In this document: piece after piece, positions 25,407 through 34,366 of the stretch
How positions within the stretch are numbered: position 1 is the first letter of the stretch
How the letters are laid out: each line of letters starts with the position of its first letter
Assembly: GCF_004345665.1 (NCBI RefSeq)
Contig: NZ_SLWR01000014.1
Span: forward strand, 145,466-209,465
Origin: Kribbella antiqua
GTDB taxonomy: Bacteria > Actinomycetota > Actinomycetes > Propionibacteriales > Kribbellaceae
Reading direction: 5' to 3'
Length of the DNA stretch: 64,000 nucleotides
The notes under the pieces: generated by a model
What the model was told of the DNA's origin: nothing
The model's database searches: none
Seen by the model: only the letters and a program-made list of their open reading frames with translations
Translations under genes and position numbers: made by a program

Positions 25407-25745
25407 CTATGAATGACTGCGGAGCGGCTCGAGTTGGAGACCGCTGGATGATTCGGTGACCACAGCGATATGACGATGTCGTCGCCACCCGTAGCAGCGG
25501 GTGGTCACCGACACGCGCCAGTACGGCGACCGGCCGCTGTACTGCGTGGCGAGGCGCAGCCGACGATCGAGTCGGGCGCCGCAGTTGAGGCAGTGTGCTT
25601 GCGCTACGGGCGCCGCGTACACAAGCCGGATCAGCCACAGGTCGAGGTCGGTCGGCGACGCGGCCGGCGTAGTACACCCTGGATCAGGGAAGGTGTACGA
25701 GGTATTCAAAGCAGCCCAGTACATGCCACTCAGAAACCATTCCAT
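25407..25745 (-). CDS. Small Cys-containing hypothetical protein
   Basis: A 112-residue protein of unknown function. HCLNCGARLDRRLRL and a later TTRCYGWRRHRH offer a CxxC pair plus Cys/His residues, which resemble half of a zinc ribbon. The N-terminus is hydrophobic (MEWFLSGMYWAALNTSY) but too short for a clear membrane helix. AGGGA precedes the ATG. It lies 57 bases after the BI-1 gene in the same direction, so the two may be co-transcribed. Confidence 0.5.
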   Translation of the reverse strand: MEWFLSGMYWAALNTSYTFPDPGCTTPAASPTDLDLWLIRLVYAAPVAQAHCLNCGARLDRRLRLATQYSGRSPYWRVSVTTRCYGWRRHRHIAVVTESSSGLQLEPLRSHS

Positions 25746-25802
25746 GGCTCGTCCCTACCGGCGCTCAGATCGGTCCGAGTTGTGGCCCTGGTCGGGGCCC
25801 CG

Positions 25803-26465
25803 TCAGTTCCCGTCCGGACGGGAGAAGATCTGCAGGAAGAAGAGGAAGACGTTCAGGATGTCGAGGAAGATCGACGCGGCCAGCAGCGGCGCCGAGTCCG
25901 TGTCCGAGGATCGTCGTAAACGCTGGAAATCGAACAGTGTGAGGCCGGCGTAGATCACCAGGCCGAGGATGGAGTAGATCAGCGCACCGTTCGGGATGCG
26001 CACGAAGATCAACACGACGCCGAATCCGATCAGAGCGATGAGAGCCCAGGAGCCGACTCGACCGAGGACCGACAGGTCCCGCCGGGTCGCGTAGCCGGCG
26101 GTACCGAATCCTGCGATGAACAGCGCGGTCGCGCCGCTCGCCTGCCAAAGCACCTGCGGGTTCGTACTCGCGTAGTACGCGAGCGTCGGTGCGGCGGCCA
26201 GTCCCATCAGCAGGCCGAAGCCGCCGAGCAGACCGACGGTCAGTTCAACGGACTTCTGGCTGCTGAACTGCATGCCGATCAGGCAGCCGAAGGCCGCGAG
26301 GAACGCGACGATGCCCAGGCCGCCCCGGAGGTCGCGGCCGAGGTAGGCGCCGAGTGCGAACAGTCCGGCGGTGACGGCGACGTATTGCATGGTCTGCGCG
26401 AACAGGGTGCGCGTCCGGTCGTGCGCTGTCACCCCGGCCGGTGGATATGCGAGTGAATCGCTCAT
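25803..26465 (-). CDS. Bax inhibitor-1/YccA-family membrane protein
   Basis: A 220-residue protein with seven membrane helices, the BI-1 (TMBIM) layout. The N-terminal tail is short and polar, the helices run from about residue 25 to 215, and the LIYSILGLVIYAGLTLFDFQ segment near the C-terminus has the conserved aspartate of the family. Relatives are pH-sensitive Ca2+ leak channels or modulators of membrane proteases. The bacterial role is uncertain. The ATG at 26465 has GGAAAGGA upstream, and a start 6 codons earlier is less well placed. It is 32 bases downstream of the exporter gene. Confidence 0.88.
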   Translation of the reverse strand: MSDSLAYPPAGVTAHDRTRTLFAQTMQYVAVTAGLFALGAYLGRDLRGGLGIVAFLAAFGCLIGMQFSSQKSVELTVGLLGGFGLLMGLAAAPTLAYYASTNPQVLWQASGATALFIAGFGTAGYATRRDLSVLGRVGSWALIALIGFGVVLIFVRIPNGALIYSILGLVIYAGLTLFDFQRLRRSSDTDSAPLLAASIFLDILNVFLFFLQIFSRPDGN

Positions 26466-26497
26466 GGTCCGATTCCTTTCCACGGTGCTTTCGAGGG

Positions 26498-28024
26498 TCA
26501 GGCGGCTGTGGTGGGTGTGGGCACGGCACAGCCGTGGATCCGAGGAGCCGCCGCCGGTAGCTTCCGGACCGGGGTGCGGCCGCGCGAGACGAACAGCGTC
26601 GTGATGACGGCGGCGGAGACGCTCAGGGCGGCCATGACGAGCATCGCTGCCTGATAGTTGGCCGCAAGCGGCCGAACGAGGTCGTGCGAGGTGCCCGCGC
26701 CGAGCAAGGCGGGAACGAGCGCGATCATGATCACGCCCCCGACCCGAGATGCGGCATCGTTGATCGCCGACGCCTCGCCGAGTTCGGAATCATCGACGGC
26801 GGCGAGTACGCCCGCAGTGAGTGGCGCAACGGTCAGGCCGATGCCGAGACCCCACAGGATCGCGCCGGGCAGGATCGCTGCGGCGTAGGGGTCGCCAGGC
26901 TGTGCCTTCGACAGCCAGCAGAATCCCCCGGCCACGAGCAGGATGCCAGCCGCCATTGGGCAGCGTGTGCCGACGCGTGCGACGAGGCCACCGATGAGAG
27001 GGGAGACGATCAGGAAGACGGCCGACTCGGGGATGAGCGCTGCTCCGGCCTCGGTGGCGCTGTAGCCGAGCCGCAGTTGACATTGCAGGACGACCAGGTA
27101 GCTGGCGGCGGCGAGCGCGCCGTAGAACAGGACGGTTGCCGCGTTGATGGCAACGAATTGCCGGATTCGGAACAGTGACGTCTGCAGCATGGGCGTGGGT
27201 CGGCGCTGCTCGACCGGAACAAGCGCGGCCAGGCAGACGACGCCGACGGCGCCGGAGGCCAGGACCAGGGGGTCGCCCCACCCGGACGCTGGGCCTGCGG
27301 TCAGGGCGTAGATCACGCCACCAAGCCCGAGCACGGTGAGCAGGCCACCGGGCAGGTCGACCGACAGCGGCCGACGCGAGCTGTTCACCTCGGGTACGGC
27401 GCGCAGTACCCAGCATGCTGCCGCTATCAGCGGGAGGTTCAGCAAGAACACATAACGCCACGAGGCGTGGTCGATCAACCACCCTCCACCGTAGGGGCCG
27501 AGCGTCGTACCGAGGGTCGAAAGTCCGGCCCACACACCGATTGCCCGTGCGCGGTCGGAGGCTCGCAGCGTGCCGTTGAGCAGAGCCAGGCTGCTCGGCA
27601 CGACCAGTGCCCCGCCCACGCCTTGGATCAACCGCGCAGCGATCAGCGCCGCAGCGTTTGGAGCGACCGCGCAGCACAGCGACGCGACGAGCATGACGAC
27701 GAGGCCGACGATGAGGACCCGGCGTCGCCCGAAGTGGTCGGCCAGCGCGCCGGCAAGCAACAGCAAGGACGCGACGGTGATCAAGTAGCCGGTCAGCACC
27801 CACTGCAGTTCGCTCACCCCGGCGTGCAGGTCCTGGCCGATCGCAGGTACGGCGACATTGATCATGTACGCGTCGAGGAAGCCGACCATCGAGGCCAGCA
27901 CCGTGGCGGCGACGAGTGCAATGCCTGTCCCGCTGCGCAACGCGAACAGCGGCCCGTCGCCCCTGTCCGATCCGGGCCGCGCATCAGTCCGGCCGGATGC
28001 TGTCGGCTTCCCGTTGAGTGTCAT
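26498..28024 (-). CDS. DHA2-family drug/proton antiporter (EmrB/QacA type)
   Basis: A 508-residue MFS exporter with 14 membrane helices. FLDAYMINVAVPAIGQDLHA is the DHA2 motif D1, GALADHFGRRRVLIVG motif A, and a GPYGGGWLI segment motif C. It should expel a hydrophobic compound in exchange for protons. The ATG at 28024 has GAAGGAG upstream and overlaps the MIase-like gene stop by ATGA, so the two form an operon. A decayed internal fragment of a close relative lies at 22.9-23.2 kb. Confidence 0.92.
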   Translation of the reverse strand: MTLNGKPTASGRTDARPGSDRGDGPLFALRSGTGIALVAATVLASMVGFLDAYMINVAVPAIGQDLHAGVSELQWVLTGYLITVASLLLLAGALADHFGRRRVLIVGLVVMLVASLCCAVAPNAAALIAARLIQGVGGALVVPSSLALLNGTLRASDRARAIGVWAGLSTLGTTLGPYGGGWLIDHASWRYVFLLNLPLIAAACWVLRAVPEVNSSRRPLSVDLPGGLLTVLGLGGVIYALTAGPASGWGDPLVLASGAVGVVCLAALVPVEQRRPTPMLQTSLFRIRQFVAINAATVLFYGALAAASYLVVLQCQLRLGYSATEAGAALIPESAVFLIVSPLIGGLVARVGTRCPMAAGILLVAGGFCWLSKAQPGDPYAAAILPGAILWGLGIGLTVAPLTAGVLAAVDDSELGEASAINDAASRVGGVIMIALVPALLGAGTSHDLVRPLAANYQAAMLVMAALSVSAAVITTLFVSRGRTPVRKLPAAAPRIHGCAVPTPTTAA

Positions 28025-28662
28025 GTCCTGCTCCTTCCACGAAGCCGATGATCGGCGCCGGTTCCTGTGGCCAGCGGGTCGTTGGGATGTGCTGTCAACG
28101 GCCATGTCTCGACGGAGAGCCAGTCCGCCATCGGCAAGGACGCGAGGAGCTCCTGGAGCTGCTCGGCATCGTGAACCTGCCAATGACCGAGGTTCTTGCC
28201 GTCGCCGGGCAGTCGCCACAGACGCATCAGATGTCCCTGCGCCGAGAGCTCGCGAACGCGCCGCGCCTCCAGGGCCGTAACCTCCTCGAGGGCGGCTTCG
28301 CTCGTTTCGGGCGGCACGGTGACCGCGAAGGTGGTGAAGAACTCCGTGCCACCAGGGGTGAGCGCCACCCGGTCGCGTCCTGGATCGTTCGGGTGCGAAG
28401 CCAGTGCGGTGACCTCGTCCGTCCGCCAGATCCGCAGCGGCATCGACGCGAGGACATCCTCGAGGTCCGCCGCACCATCGGCTACGAACAAGCCGAGCGT
28501 GCGCCACTCCCCAGGCAGCAGCGGCGGGCGCCACAGCCGCAGTACTCGTCCCCGACCGGCCAGCTCGGCGGTGTGCGCAGCCTCCCGCGCTCGAACGTCG
28601 GTTACGTCAGCTTCTGACACGCCGTCCGGGACACGCGTGGTCATCGTGACGAGGTACTCCAT
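28021..28662 (-). CDS. Tandem muconolactone isomerase-like protein
   Basis: A 213-residue protein made of two ferredoxin-like repeats (about residues 1-95 and 105-195), each like muconolactone delta-isomerase. Both contain the pattern REAxxxxELxxxGxxxRLWR, then a Gxxxx-LGxxxVxDxxxLxxxLxSxP core, then an AxHPNDP end. True muconolactone isomerases are single-domain decamers, so this fused form may act as a pseudo-dimer. No aromatic-degradation genes are nearby, so isomerisation of catechol products is unproven. It starts the operon with the DHA2 exporter. Confidence 0.8.
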   Translation of the reverse strand: MEYLVTMTTRVPDGVSEADVTDVRAREAAHTAELAGRGRVLRLWRPPLLPGEWRTLGLFVADGAADLEDVLASMPLRIWRTDEVTALASHPNDPGRDRVALTPGGTEFFTTFAVTVPPETSEAALEEVTALEARRVRELSAQGHLMRLWRLPGDGKNLGHWQVHDAEQLQELLASLPMADWLSVETWPLTAHPNDPLATGTGADHRLRGRSRT

Positions 28663-28737
28663 GTCCGTCCTCCGCAGTCAGGTTCGATGTCACGTCCCAA
28701 CAGTCGGACCACCGGTGTTGGGTTCGCACCCGTGGCG

Positions 28738-28778
28738 GTCCCTGGTCACGTGCCGCCAGGGACATTCCCTGGCTCGAC
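28738..28778 (+). promoter_or_regulatory. Inverted repeat upstream of the VOC gene
   Basis: GTCCCTGG (28738-28745), 10 bases, then its exact reverse complement CCAGGGAC (28756-28763), followed by TTCCCTGGCTCGAC. It lies between the divergent MIase-like/exporter operon and the VOC/reductase operon, about 65 bases before the VOC start. The same motif accompanies the decayed copy at 23.3 kb. It is a plausible operator for either divergent unit. Confidence 0.5.
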
Positions 28779-28841
28779 GGGGCCGTCGGACGGGCGAGTC
28801 TCGTTGCGTTGGCATTCCTATGAGTGCAGGGAGCGCGAGTT

Positions 28842-29459
28842 ATGGACATGAAGCTTGAGGTCGTCGTGGTGCCGGTCTCTGACGTCGACCGGGCCAAGGA
28901 CTTCTACAAGGCGTTGGGTTGGCGGTTGGACGCGGACTTCGCAACCGACGCGGAGTTCCGCGTGGTGCAGCTGACCCCGCCCGGTTCGCCCACGTCGATC
29001 ATCTTCGGCACAGGGGTGACGTCGCAGGCGCCGGGCTCCGCGCAGGGCCTGCACCTTGTCGTGAGTGACATCGAGGGCGCGTACGACGAGTTGGCGCGTC
29101 TCGGCGCGGATCCCAGCGAGGTGTTCCACGACGTCGGCGGCGTCTTTCACCATGCCGGCGATGACGGGCGCGTCGCTGGCCCGGACCCGGAACGGAACAG
29201 TTACGGCTCGTTCCTGTCGTTCAGCGACCCGGACGGCAACGGGTGGGTCCTGCAGGAGGTCACCACCCGGCTGCCGGGACGGATCGACCCTGCAGTCACT
29301 TCCTTCGCCTCGGTCCCGGACCTGGCGAGCGCCCTGCGGCGAGCGGCGGCCGCGCACGGCGAGCATGAGGCGCGGATCGGCGCGGAGGACCCCGACTGGC
29401 CGGACTGGTACGCCGACTACATCGTGCGCGAGCAGGCCGGGATCGAGCTCCCGTCGTGA
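28842..29459 (+). CDS. VOC (glyoxalase/dioxygenase fold) family protein
   Basis: A 205-residue protein with one vicinal-oxygen-chelate domain (residues 3-135): KLEVVVVPVSDVDRAKDFY opens it, GLHLVVSDIEGAYDELARLG starts the second half, and SFSDPDGNGWVLQEV ends it. A C-terminal 60-residue extension contains WPDWYADYIV, seen in some actinomycete relatives. Function may be glyoxalase-like, an extradiol-type enzyme or a binding protein. ATG at 28842 follows GGGAG, and the GTG at 28824 is an alternative. The TGA overlaps the reductase start by GTGA. Confidence 0.85.
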   Translation: MDMKLEVVVVPVSDVDRAKDFYKALGWRLDADFATDAEFRVVQLTPPGSPTSIIFGTGVTSQAPGSAQGLHLVVSDIEGAYDELARLGADPSEVFHDVGGVFHHAGDDGRVAGPDPERNSYGSFLSFSDPDGNGWVLQEVTTRLPGRIDPAVTSFASVPDLASALRRAAAAHGEHEARIGAEDPDWPDWYADYIVREQAGIELPS

Positions 29460-30826
29460 GTGAGTACGACGTCATCGTCCTCGGCGCCGGAGCGCCGGGA
29501 GAACACTGCGCCGCGGCGCTGGCCATGGGCGGCGCACATGTTGCCGTCGTCGAGCGGGAGCTGCTCGGTGGCGAGTGCTCCTACTGGGCATGCATCCCGT
29601 CGAAGACCCTGCTGCGGCCCGGTGAGGCACTCGCCGCCGCACGCGACGTACCGGGCGCCCGAGAAGCGGTGACCGGTACCTTGGACTCACGTGCCGCGCT
29701 GGACTACCGCGACTTCATGGTCTCCAGTTATGACGACGCCGGGCAGGTGGCGTGGGCCGATGCCGCCGGCATCGAGGTGCTCCGCGGTCGCGGCCAGCTG
29801 GCCGGCCGGCACACGGTCATGGTGGACGATCGGACATACACCGCAGACCACGTGGTGATCGCTACCGGCGCCGACCCGGTGATTCCGCCAGTGCCTGGAC
29901 TGCGTGACTTGCCCGGCGTGTGGACCAACCGTGACGTCACCGGACTCACCGACGTACCTGAGCGTCTGCTCGTCCTCGGTGGCGGGGCCACCGGTGTCGA
30001 GATGAGCCAGGCTTTGGCGCGGATGGGCGCGGCGGTTGTCCTCGTCGAACGCGGCGAGCATCTGCTGCCGCGTGAGCCGCGGGCGGTGGGCGAGGCCGTG
30101 GCCATCGCGCTCGCAGCCGACACGGTGGAGGTACGTGTCGGGACGGGCGCGGAACGGGCGCGGCTCGAGGATTCCGAGTACGTGATCGATCTCGCCGACG
30201 GATCGCAGCTCCGCGGCGACCGGCTGCTCGTCGCAGCAGGCCGCCGGCCACGCGTGGACGGCATCGGCCTGGAGACCGTCGGCATTGCCGCGAACCCACG
30301 GGGAATCGCGGTCGACGACAGGCTCGCCGCCGGTCCCGGGCTCTGGGCGATCGGCGACGTCACCGGGCTGTGGCAGCTCACCCACGTCGGCGAATACCAG
30401 GGGCGGGTGGTGGCCGGCAACATCCTCGGCCGGCCGCGGACGGCGGACTACGAGGCCGTGCCGCGAGTCGTCTACTGCTACCCGCAGGCGGCTTCGGTCG
30501 GCGTTGCGGACGGGCCGTTCCTGAGCACAGTGCAACTGTCCGCGGTCGCGCGGACCGCGACATACACACGTTCCTACGACACCCAACCGGGCTTCCTGAC
30601 CGTCGTCTCGGACGGAAACGTGATCACCGGCGCCTACGCGGTCGGCCCCGAGGCCGGCGAGTGGCTGCAACAGGCGACCCTCGCTATTCGAGCGCATGTG
30701 CCGCTTGCCGTCCTTCTCGACGTGATTCAGCCGTTTCCGACGTTCTCCGAGGCATTCCTCCAAGCACTGCGCGACATCGACAACCAGGTCACGCAGCTGC
30801 AATACGACGCCACATCGGTCACCTAG
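29456..30826 (+). CDS. FAD-dependent pyridine nucleotide-disulfide oxidoreductase
   Basis: A 456-residue flavoprotein of the lipoamide dehydrogenase/mercuric reductase superfamily. The FAD motif VIVLGAGAPGEHCA is N-terminal, the redox-active disulfide is GECSYWACIPSK, the NAD(P) motif LVLGGGATGVEMSQ lies near residue 175, and LWAIGDVTG is the second FAD motif. The C-terminal interface has IQPFPTFSEAF, where lipoamide dehydrogenases have HxHPTxSE: the catalytic His is Phe, so it is unlikely to reduce lipoamide. It begins with GTG in a GTGA overlap with the VOC gene. The real substrate is unknown. Confidence 0.88.
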   Translation: MSEYDVIVLGAGAPGEHCAAALAMGGAHVAVVERELLGGECSYWACIPSKTLLRPGEALAAARDVPGAREAVTGTLDSRAALDYRDFMVSSYDDAGQVAWADAAGIEVLRGRGQLAGRHTVMVDDRTYTADHVVIATGADPVIPPVPGLRDLPGVWTNRDVTGLTDVPERLLVLGGGATGVEMSQALARMGAAVVLVERGEHLLPREPRAVGEAVAIALAADTVEVRVGTGAERARLEDSEYVIDLADGSQLRGDRLLVAAGRRPRVDGIGLETVGIAANPRGIAVDDRLAAGPGLWAIGDVTGLWQLTHVGEYQGRVVAGNILGRPRTADYEAVPRVVYCYPQAASVGVADGPFLSTVQLSAVARTATYTRSYDTQPGFLTVVSDGNVITGAYAVGPEAGEWLQQATLAIRAHVPLAVLLDVIQPFPTFSEAFLQALRDIDNQVTQLQYDATSVT

Positions 30827-31478
30827 AACGACATCACCATGTCCACCTATCGGCCGTCGAGGTCAACAAGGCACGGCCAGTTCACATCCACCGAGCGCGC
30901 CGGACGTAGTCCCCGCCGGGTCAGCCGTGTTGGCCATGATGACCGCGCCCCTCGGCACCTTCCTCGCCTCGCCCGAGGCCGCCGACGACTGTCATCCGCC
31001 GAGCCGCGATCGAACTAGGCTGGACAGCCAGCTGAGCCGGTGTTGGCAGGTCTGCGCGGTGAGCTACGCGCGCCAAACGACCGCCCGCGCAGTCAACGCG
31101 GCGCGGGTCAGACTCGCCGCGACGGGGAGGACCATCGGCCCGTTCGTGCGAGACCAGAATCCGCTGGCATCGGAGGCGTGCTGACCGTCACGATCTCCGC
31201 CGCAATGCGGCGACACCGCCAGACCACGGCCACCTGTCAGATCAGCCAACCCACAGGCGCCCTTGACCAAGGCCGCCTCGGCCCCGGAGCGATGTTGCGC
31301 TGTGTCCCCGGTGGACGTCTCACCGGGACATAGGCCCGGAAACCCGCTGGTCGCGCTTCTGCTCGGAACGTCCCCAGACTCCCGCGTGACGACACACCGA
31401 CTTTTCCCAGGTTCAAACACGCCGAGCTGTCAGCGGGTGAAAGCAAACTCGCACCAGCCGGGCTTGACTAGTGCAGAG
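30827..31478. other. Gap between reductase and SRAP fragment, no gene recognised
   Basis: About 650 bases contain short frames on both strands with no ribosome site or family match. One plus-strand stretch near 30927 (MLAMMTAPLGTFLASPEA) hints at a membrane-transporter tail but is too short to assign. With fragments on both sides this looks like decayed sequence. Confidence 0.4.
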
Positions 31479-31727
31479 AATCTTCGCGCCGACCTTGATG
31501 TCCTTGGCCCAGAAGGGCAGCAAGCCCCAGCGGAACGCCCGAAGCTCCCGGACCGGATCGGTGTCCCCATCTGCGGCCTCGGGAAGCCGGGCCAAGACGA
31601 CCGGGTTGTCCTTGGTCGGCGTGACGTTGAAGTCCTGGCCGCGCAGCTCGTCGGCGTTCTGCTCCTCGACCACGAACCGCTCAAGCAGCTCGGACCGGCT
31701 CGCGACCGATGCGTACCGTCCACACAT
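31479..31727 (-). pseudogene. SRAP (YedK/HMCES-like) gene, N-terminal half only
   Basis: The frame starts MCGRYAS with the catalytic Cys2 of SRAP proteins, which bind abasic sites in single-stranded DNA. NVTPTKDNPVV and RAFRWGLLPFWAKDIKVGAK follow as in the family. After GAK, where the conserved NARxET should come, the sequence changes to unrelated residues and stops. About 80 of 230 or more residues remain, without the active-site Glu and His. A truncated P-type ATPase begins some 30 bases from its start on the other strand. Confidence 0.8.
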
Positions 31728-31754
31728 ACCGGCCAGCCTGCCACGCGACAGCGA

Positions 31755-32493
31755 CAATCATGCCGGTGCGACGGTGGTGCTGGTCGAGGAGGACGGCGTA
31801 CTGCTCGGTGCGGTTGCTGTTCGCGACGAGATCCGGCCGGAGGCGACGGAGGCGGTCGCGATGCTCCGGCGTCAGGGCGTCGAGGTGGTCATGCTGACCG
31901 GCGACAACGCGCGTACGGCGGCCGCCATCGCAGCGCAGGCGGGGATCGACGACGTCCGGGCCGAGCTGCTACCCGAGGACAAGGCGCGAATTGTCACCGG
32001 ACTGAAGGCGCGCGGCCCAGTCGCTATGGTCGGTGACGGAATCAACGACGCACCGGCGCTGGCCACCGCGGAGGCGGGTATCGCGATGGGTGTGATGGGC
32101 AGCGACGTTGCCATCGAGGCGGCCGACGTCGCGCTGATGGGCGAGGATCTGCGCCGGCTTCCGGACGCGATCGCACACACCCGCGCGGCGCGCCGGATCT
32201 TCACCCAGAACCTCGTGCTGTCCGGCAGCATCCTGGTCGCCTTGGTGCCGCTAGCTGCGACCGGCGTACTCGGACTGGCCACGGTCGTCGCCGCGCACGA
32301 GCTGGCCGAAGTTCTGGTCATCGCCAACGGCATCCGCGCCGGCCGGCGCAGCCACCTGCCTATCCACCAGGCGGTGCGGACGGCCGCTGTCCGGGGCCCG
32401 GAGCTGGTGCTTCCGGCCGGCCGCACGATGCTGTTCCTGAGTTCTGCCAGTACGACGTGCTGCAGTGACGGCCCCTGCATCTGCGACCACTGA
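31755..32493 (+). pseudogene. Heavy-metal P-type ATPase, C-terminal third
   Basis: About 245 codons align with the end of P1B ATPases: AVRDEIRPEATEAVAMLRR, VVMLTGDNARTAAAIA, AMVGDGINDAPALATAEAGI, then two membrane helices. The phosphorylation motif DKTGT, the CPC-type ion site and all earlier helices are missing. The tail ends in CCSDGPCICDH, a Cys/His-rich metal-binding finish. No start codon is evident at the break, so it is a relic. The break lies directly beside the start of the half SRAP gene. Confidence 0.85.
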
Positions 32494-32509
32494 GCCGGAC
32501 GATCGAAGG

Positions 32510-33106
32510 TCAGGGTTGGGTCGTGGCCTTGATGATGGCGTTGATCGCGGCGGAAATTCGGGCGGCGGCCAGGTCGGCGTCTGGTTGGCCGGCGTCGAGC
32601 CAGGCGATGACGGCCTCGAGGACGACGATCGGGATCAGGTGCGCCGCCCAGTCTCGCCAAGGCCCGGCGGGGATCTCGTCGCTGAGGTGGCGGTCGGCGA
32701 TCTGTGTCCCGCTGGAGCGGATCTGGTCGATCACGTCGCCGAATTCGGGCTCCCGGGCGGCGTGCCGGAACAGGAGCCGGAAGCCGTCGGGGTCGGCAGC
32801 GGCTGCACGGAGCAGCGCTGGTATGGCGTCGGCGTCGTACTCCCCGGTGCCGACGGTCTCGTCGAGCCGCTGACAGGCGCGGTCGAGCACCGCGCGGTAG
32901 AGCTCGGACTTCGAGGCGAAGTGCCGGTAGACGATCACGTGGGTGATCCCGGCCTCCGTGGCGACGTCGTCCAGCGCGGTCGAGGCGTAGCCGCCGCGTG
33001 CGAAGGCACGGGTGGCGGCGCCGAGGATCTGCTCGCGCCGCTCGGCCCGCGGAAGCCGCCGGGCGGGTGCAGCCGAATCAACCCCGGCACTCACTGGAGC
33101 CACCAT
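32510..33106 (-). CDS. TetR-family regulator
   Basis: A 198-residue TetR repressor. The HTH is RREQILGAATRAFARGGYAS, with TALDDVATEAGITHVIVYRH after it (residues 20-65), and an all-alpha ligand domain follows. ATG at 33106 has AGGAGG three bases upstream, a tight but usable spacing. The frame also opens 11 codons earlier, inside the divergent promoter region. It is divergent from the cytochrome P450 across 73 bases, the normal layout for a repressor and its target. Confidence 0.9.
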   Translation of the reverse strand: MVAPVSAGVDSAAPARRLPRAERREQILGAATRAFARGGYASTALDDVATEAGITHVIVYRHFASKSELYRAVLDRACQRLDETVGTGEYDADAIPALLRAAAADPDGFRLLFRHAAREPEFGDVIDQIRSSGTQIADRHLSDEIPAGPWRDWAAHLIPIVVLEAVIAWLDAGQPDADLAAARISAAINAIIKATTQP

Positions 33107-33179
33107 CGTCCTCCTACTTGTTAACTCCGAACTATACATCTACGGTTGTTTAAGCCAGCTTGTACAAACGGAGGTTTCC
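33107..33179. promoter_or_regulatory. TetR/P450 divergent control region
   Basis: A short AT-rich stretch separates the two starts. It contains TATACAT and TTGTACAA-like elements but no clean long dyad. It must hold both promoters and, by layout, the TetR operator. The exact boxes cannot be fixed by eye. Confidence 0.4.
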
Positions 33180-34355
33180 ATGACCGATCTCGCTCAGCTT
33201 CCGTTCGAGCAACTGCACCCGCTGGACGCCGCACCGCAACTGCGTGAGCTGCAGCGGCGTGGTGTGATCCACCGGATCCGGACGGCTGTCGGCGACGAGG
33301 CGTGGCTCGTCACCGGTCACACCGAGGTTCGGGAGCTGCTCGACGATGCTCGTCTCGGCCGCGCTCACCCGGCGCCGGAGACCGCCGCGCGGACCGGCGA
33401 ATCGGCACTGTTCGGCGGTCCCATGGGCAACTTCGACACCGAACAGGCGGACCACGCCCGGATGCGGTCGCTGCTGCAGCCTCACTTCAATCCCCGGCGG
33501 ATGCGTGCGCTGCGGCCGCGGATCGAAGCGCTGACGGCACAGCTCATGGACGACCTGGCGGCACATGGATCCCCGGCCGACCTGCACGCGGCGGTGGCAG
33601 AGCCGCTGCCGATCCTGGTGATCTGCGAGCTTCTGGGCGTTCCGTACGACGACCGCGACCAGTTCCGGTCCTGGACGGCCGATGCGGCGAACATCCAGGA
33701 TCGTGCTCGCTCCGAACGCGGGCTGGGTGAGCTGTATGGCTACGGGCTGCAGTTGGTCGCCCGGAAGCGAGCGGAGCCGGCCGATGACGTGATCTCCGGA
33801 CTGTGTGCCGCCGAAGGTGTGTCCGACGCCGAGGCTGCCGGCCTGTCGATGGCCCTGTTGTTCGCCGGGCACGAGACGACAGTCGTCCAGATCGGGATGG
33901 GTGCATTGTTCCTGCTGGCCAACCCAGAGCAGTGGCAAGCGCTGACCCGTGACCCTGCGTTGGTGCCCGGTGCGGTCGAGGAAATCCTGCGGGCACCGGC
34001 GAAAGGCGGCGGTGGGATTCCCCGCTACGCGCGCACCGATCTCGAGATCGACGGTACGACGGTTCGTGCCGGCGAACTGGTGTTGCTGGACAACGGTGCC
34101 GCCAACCACGATCCGGCCGTCTTCCCCGATCCCGACCGGGTCGACGTACGACGGAAGGCTGGGGCTCACCTCACCTTCGGGCATGGCGCGCGGTACTGCA
34201 TCGGTGCGCCGCTTGCCCGCATCGAGTTGCAAGCCGTCTTTACGCAACTGGTCGAGCGCTTCCCGCGGCTGACTCTCGCGGTCGACGCGGGTGATGTGGT
34301 CCTCCGGCGCAACATGCTGACCGGAGGCCTGGCCGAGTTGCCTGTGCGTTGGTGA
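33180..34355 (+). CDS. Cytochrome P450
   Basis: A 391-residue soluble bacterial P450. The I-helix LLFAGHETTVVQIG near residue 230, the ExxR motif VEEILR near 268 and the heme ligand loop FGHGARYCIGAPLAR with Cys near 340 are intact. GGAGG sits five bases before the ATG. Substrate is unknown. No ferredoxin gene accompanies it, so electron transfer partners must be elsewhere. Control by the divergent TetR is likely. The gene ends 11 bases before the cysteine desulfurase relic on the other strand. Confidence 0.93.
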   Translation: MTDLAQLPFEQLHPLDAAPQLRELQRRGVIHRIRTAVGDEAWLVTGHTEVRELLDDARLGRAHPAPETAARTGESALFGGPMGNFDTEQADHARMRSLLQPHFNPRRMRALRPRIEALTAQLMDDLAAHGSPADLHAAVAEPLPILVICELLGVPYDDRDQFRSWTADAANIQDRARSERGLGELYGYGLQLVARKRAEPADDVISGLCAAEGVSDAEAAGLSMALLFAGHETTVVQIGMGALFLLANPEQWQALTRDPALVPGAVEEILRAPAKGGGGIPRYARTDLEIDGTTVRAGELVLLDNGAANHDPAVFPDPDRVDVRRKAGAHLTFGHGARYCIGAPLARIELQAVFTQLVERFPRLTLAVDAGDVVLRRNMLTGGLAELPVRW

Positions 34356-34366
34356 GCTGGCCCGGC

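Noticed and set aside
33180..34355. P450 plus neighbouring genes as a natural-product cluster
   Set aside because: There is no polyketide, peptide or terpene synthase nearby. The TetR/P450 pair stands alone between relics.
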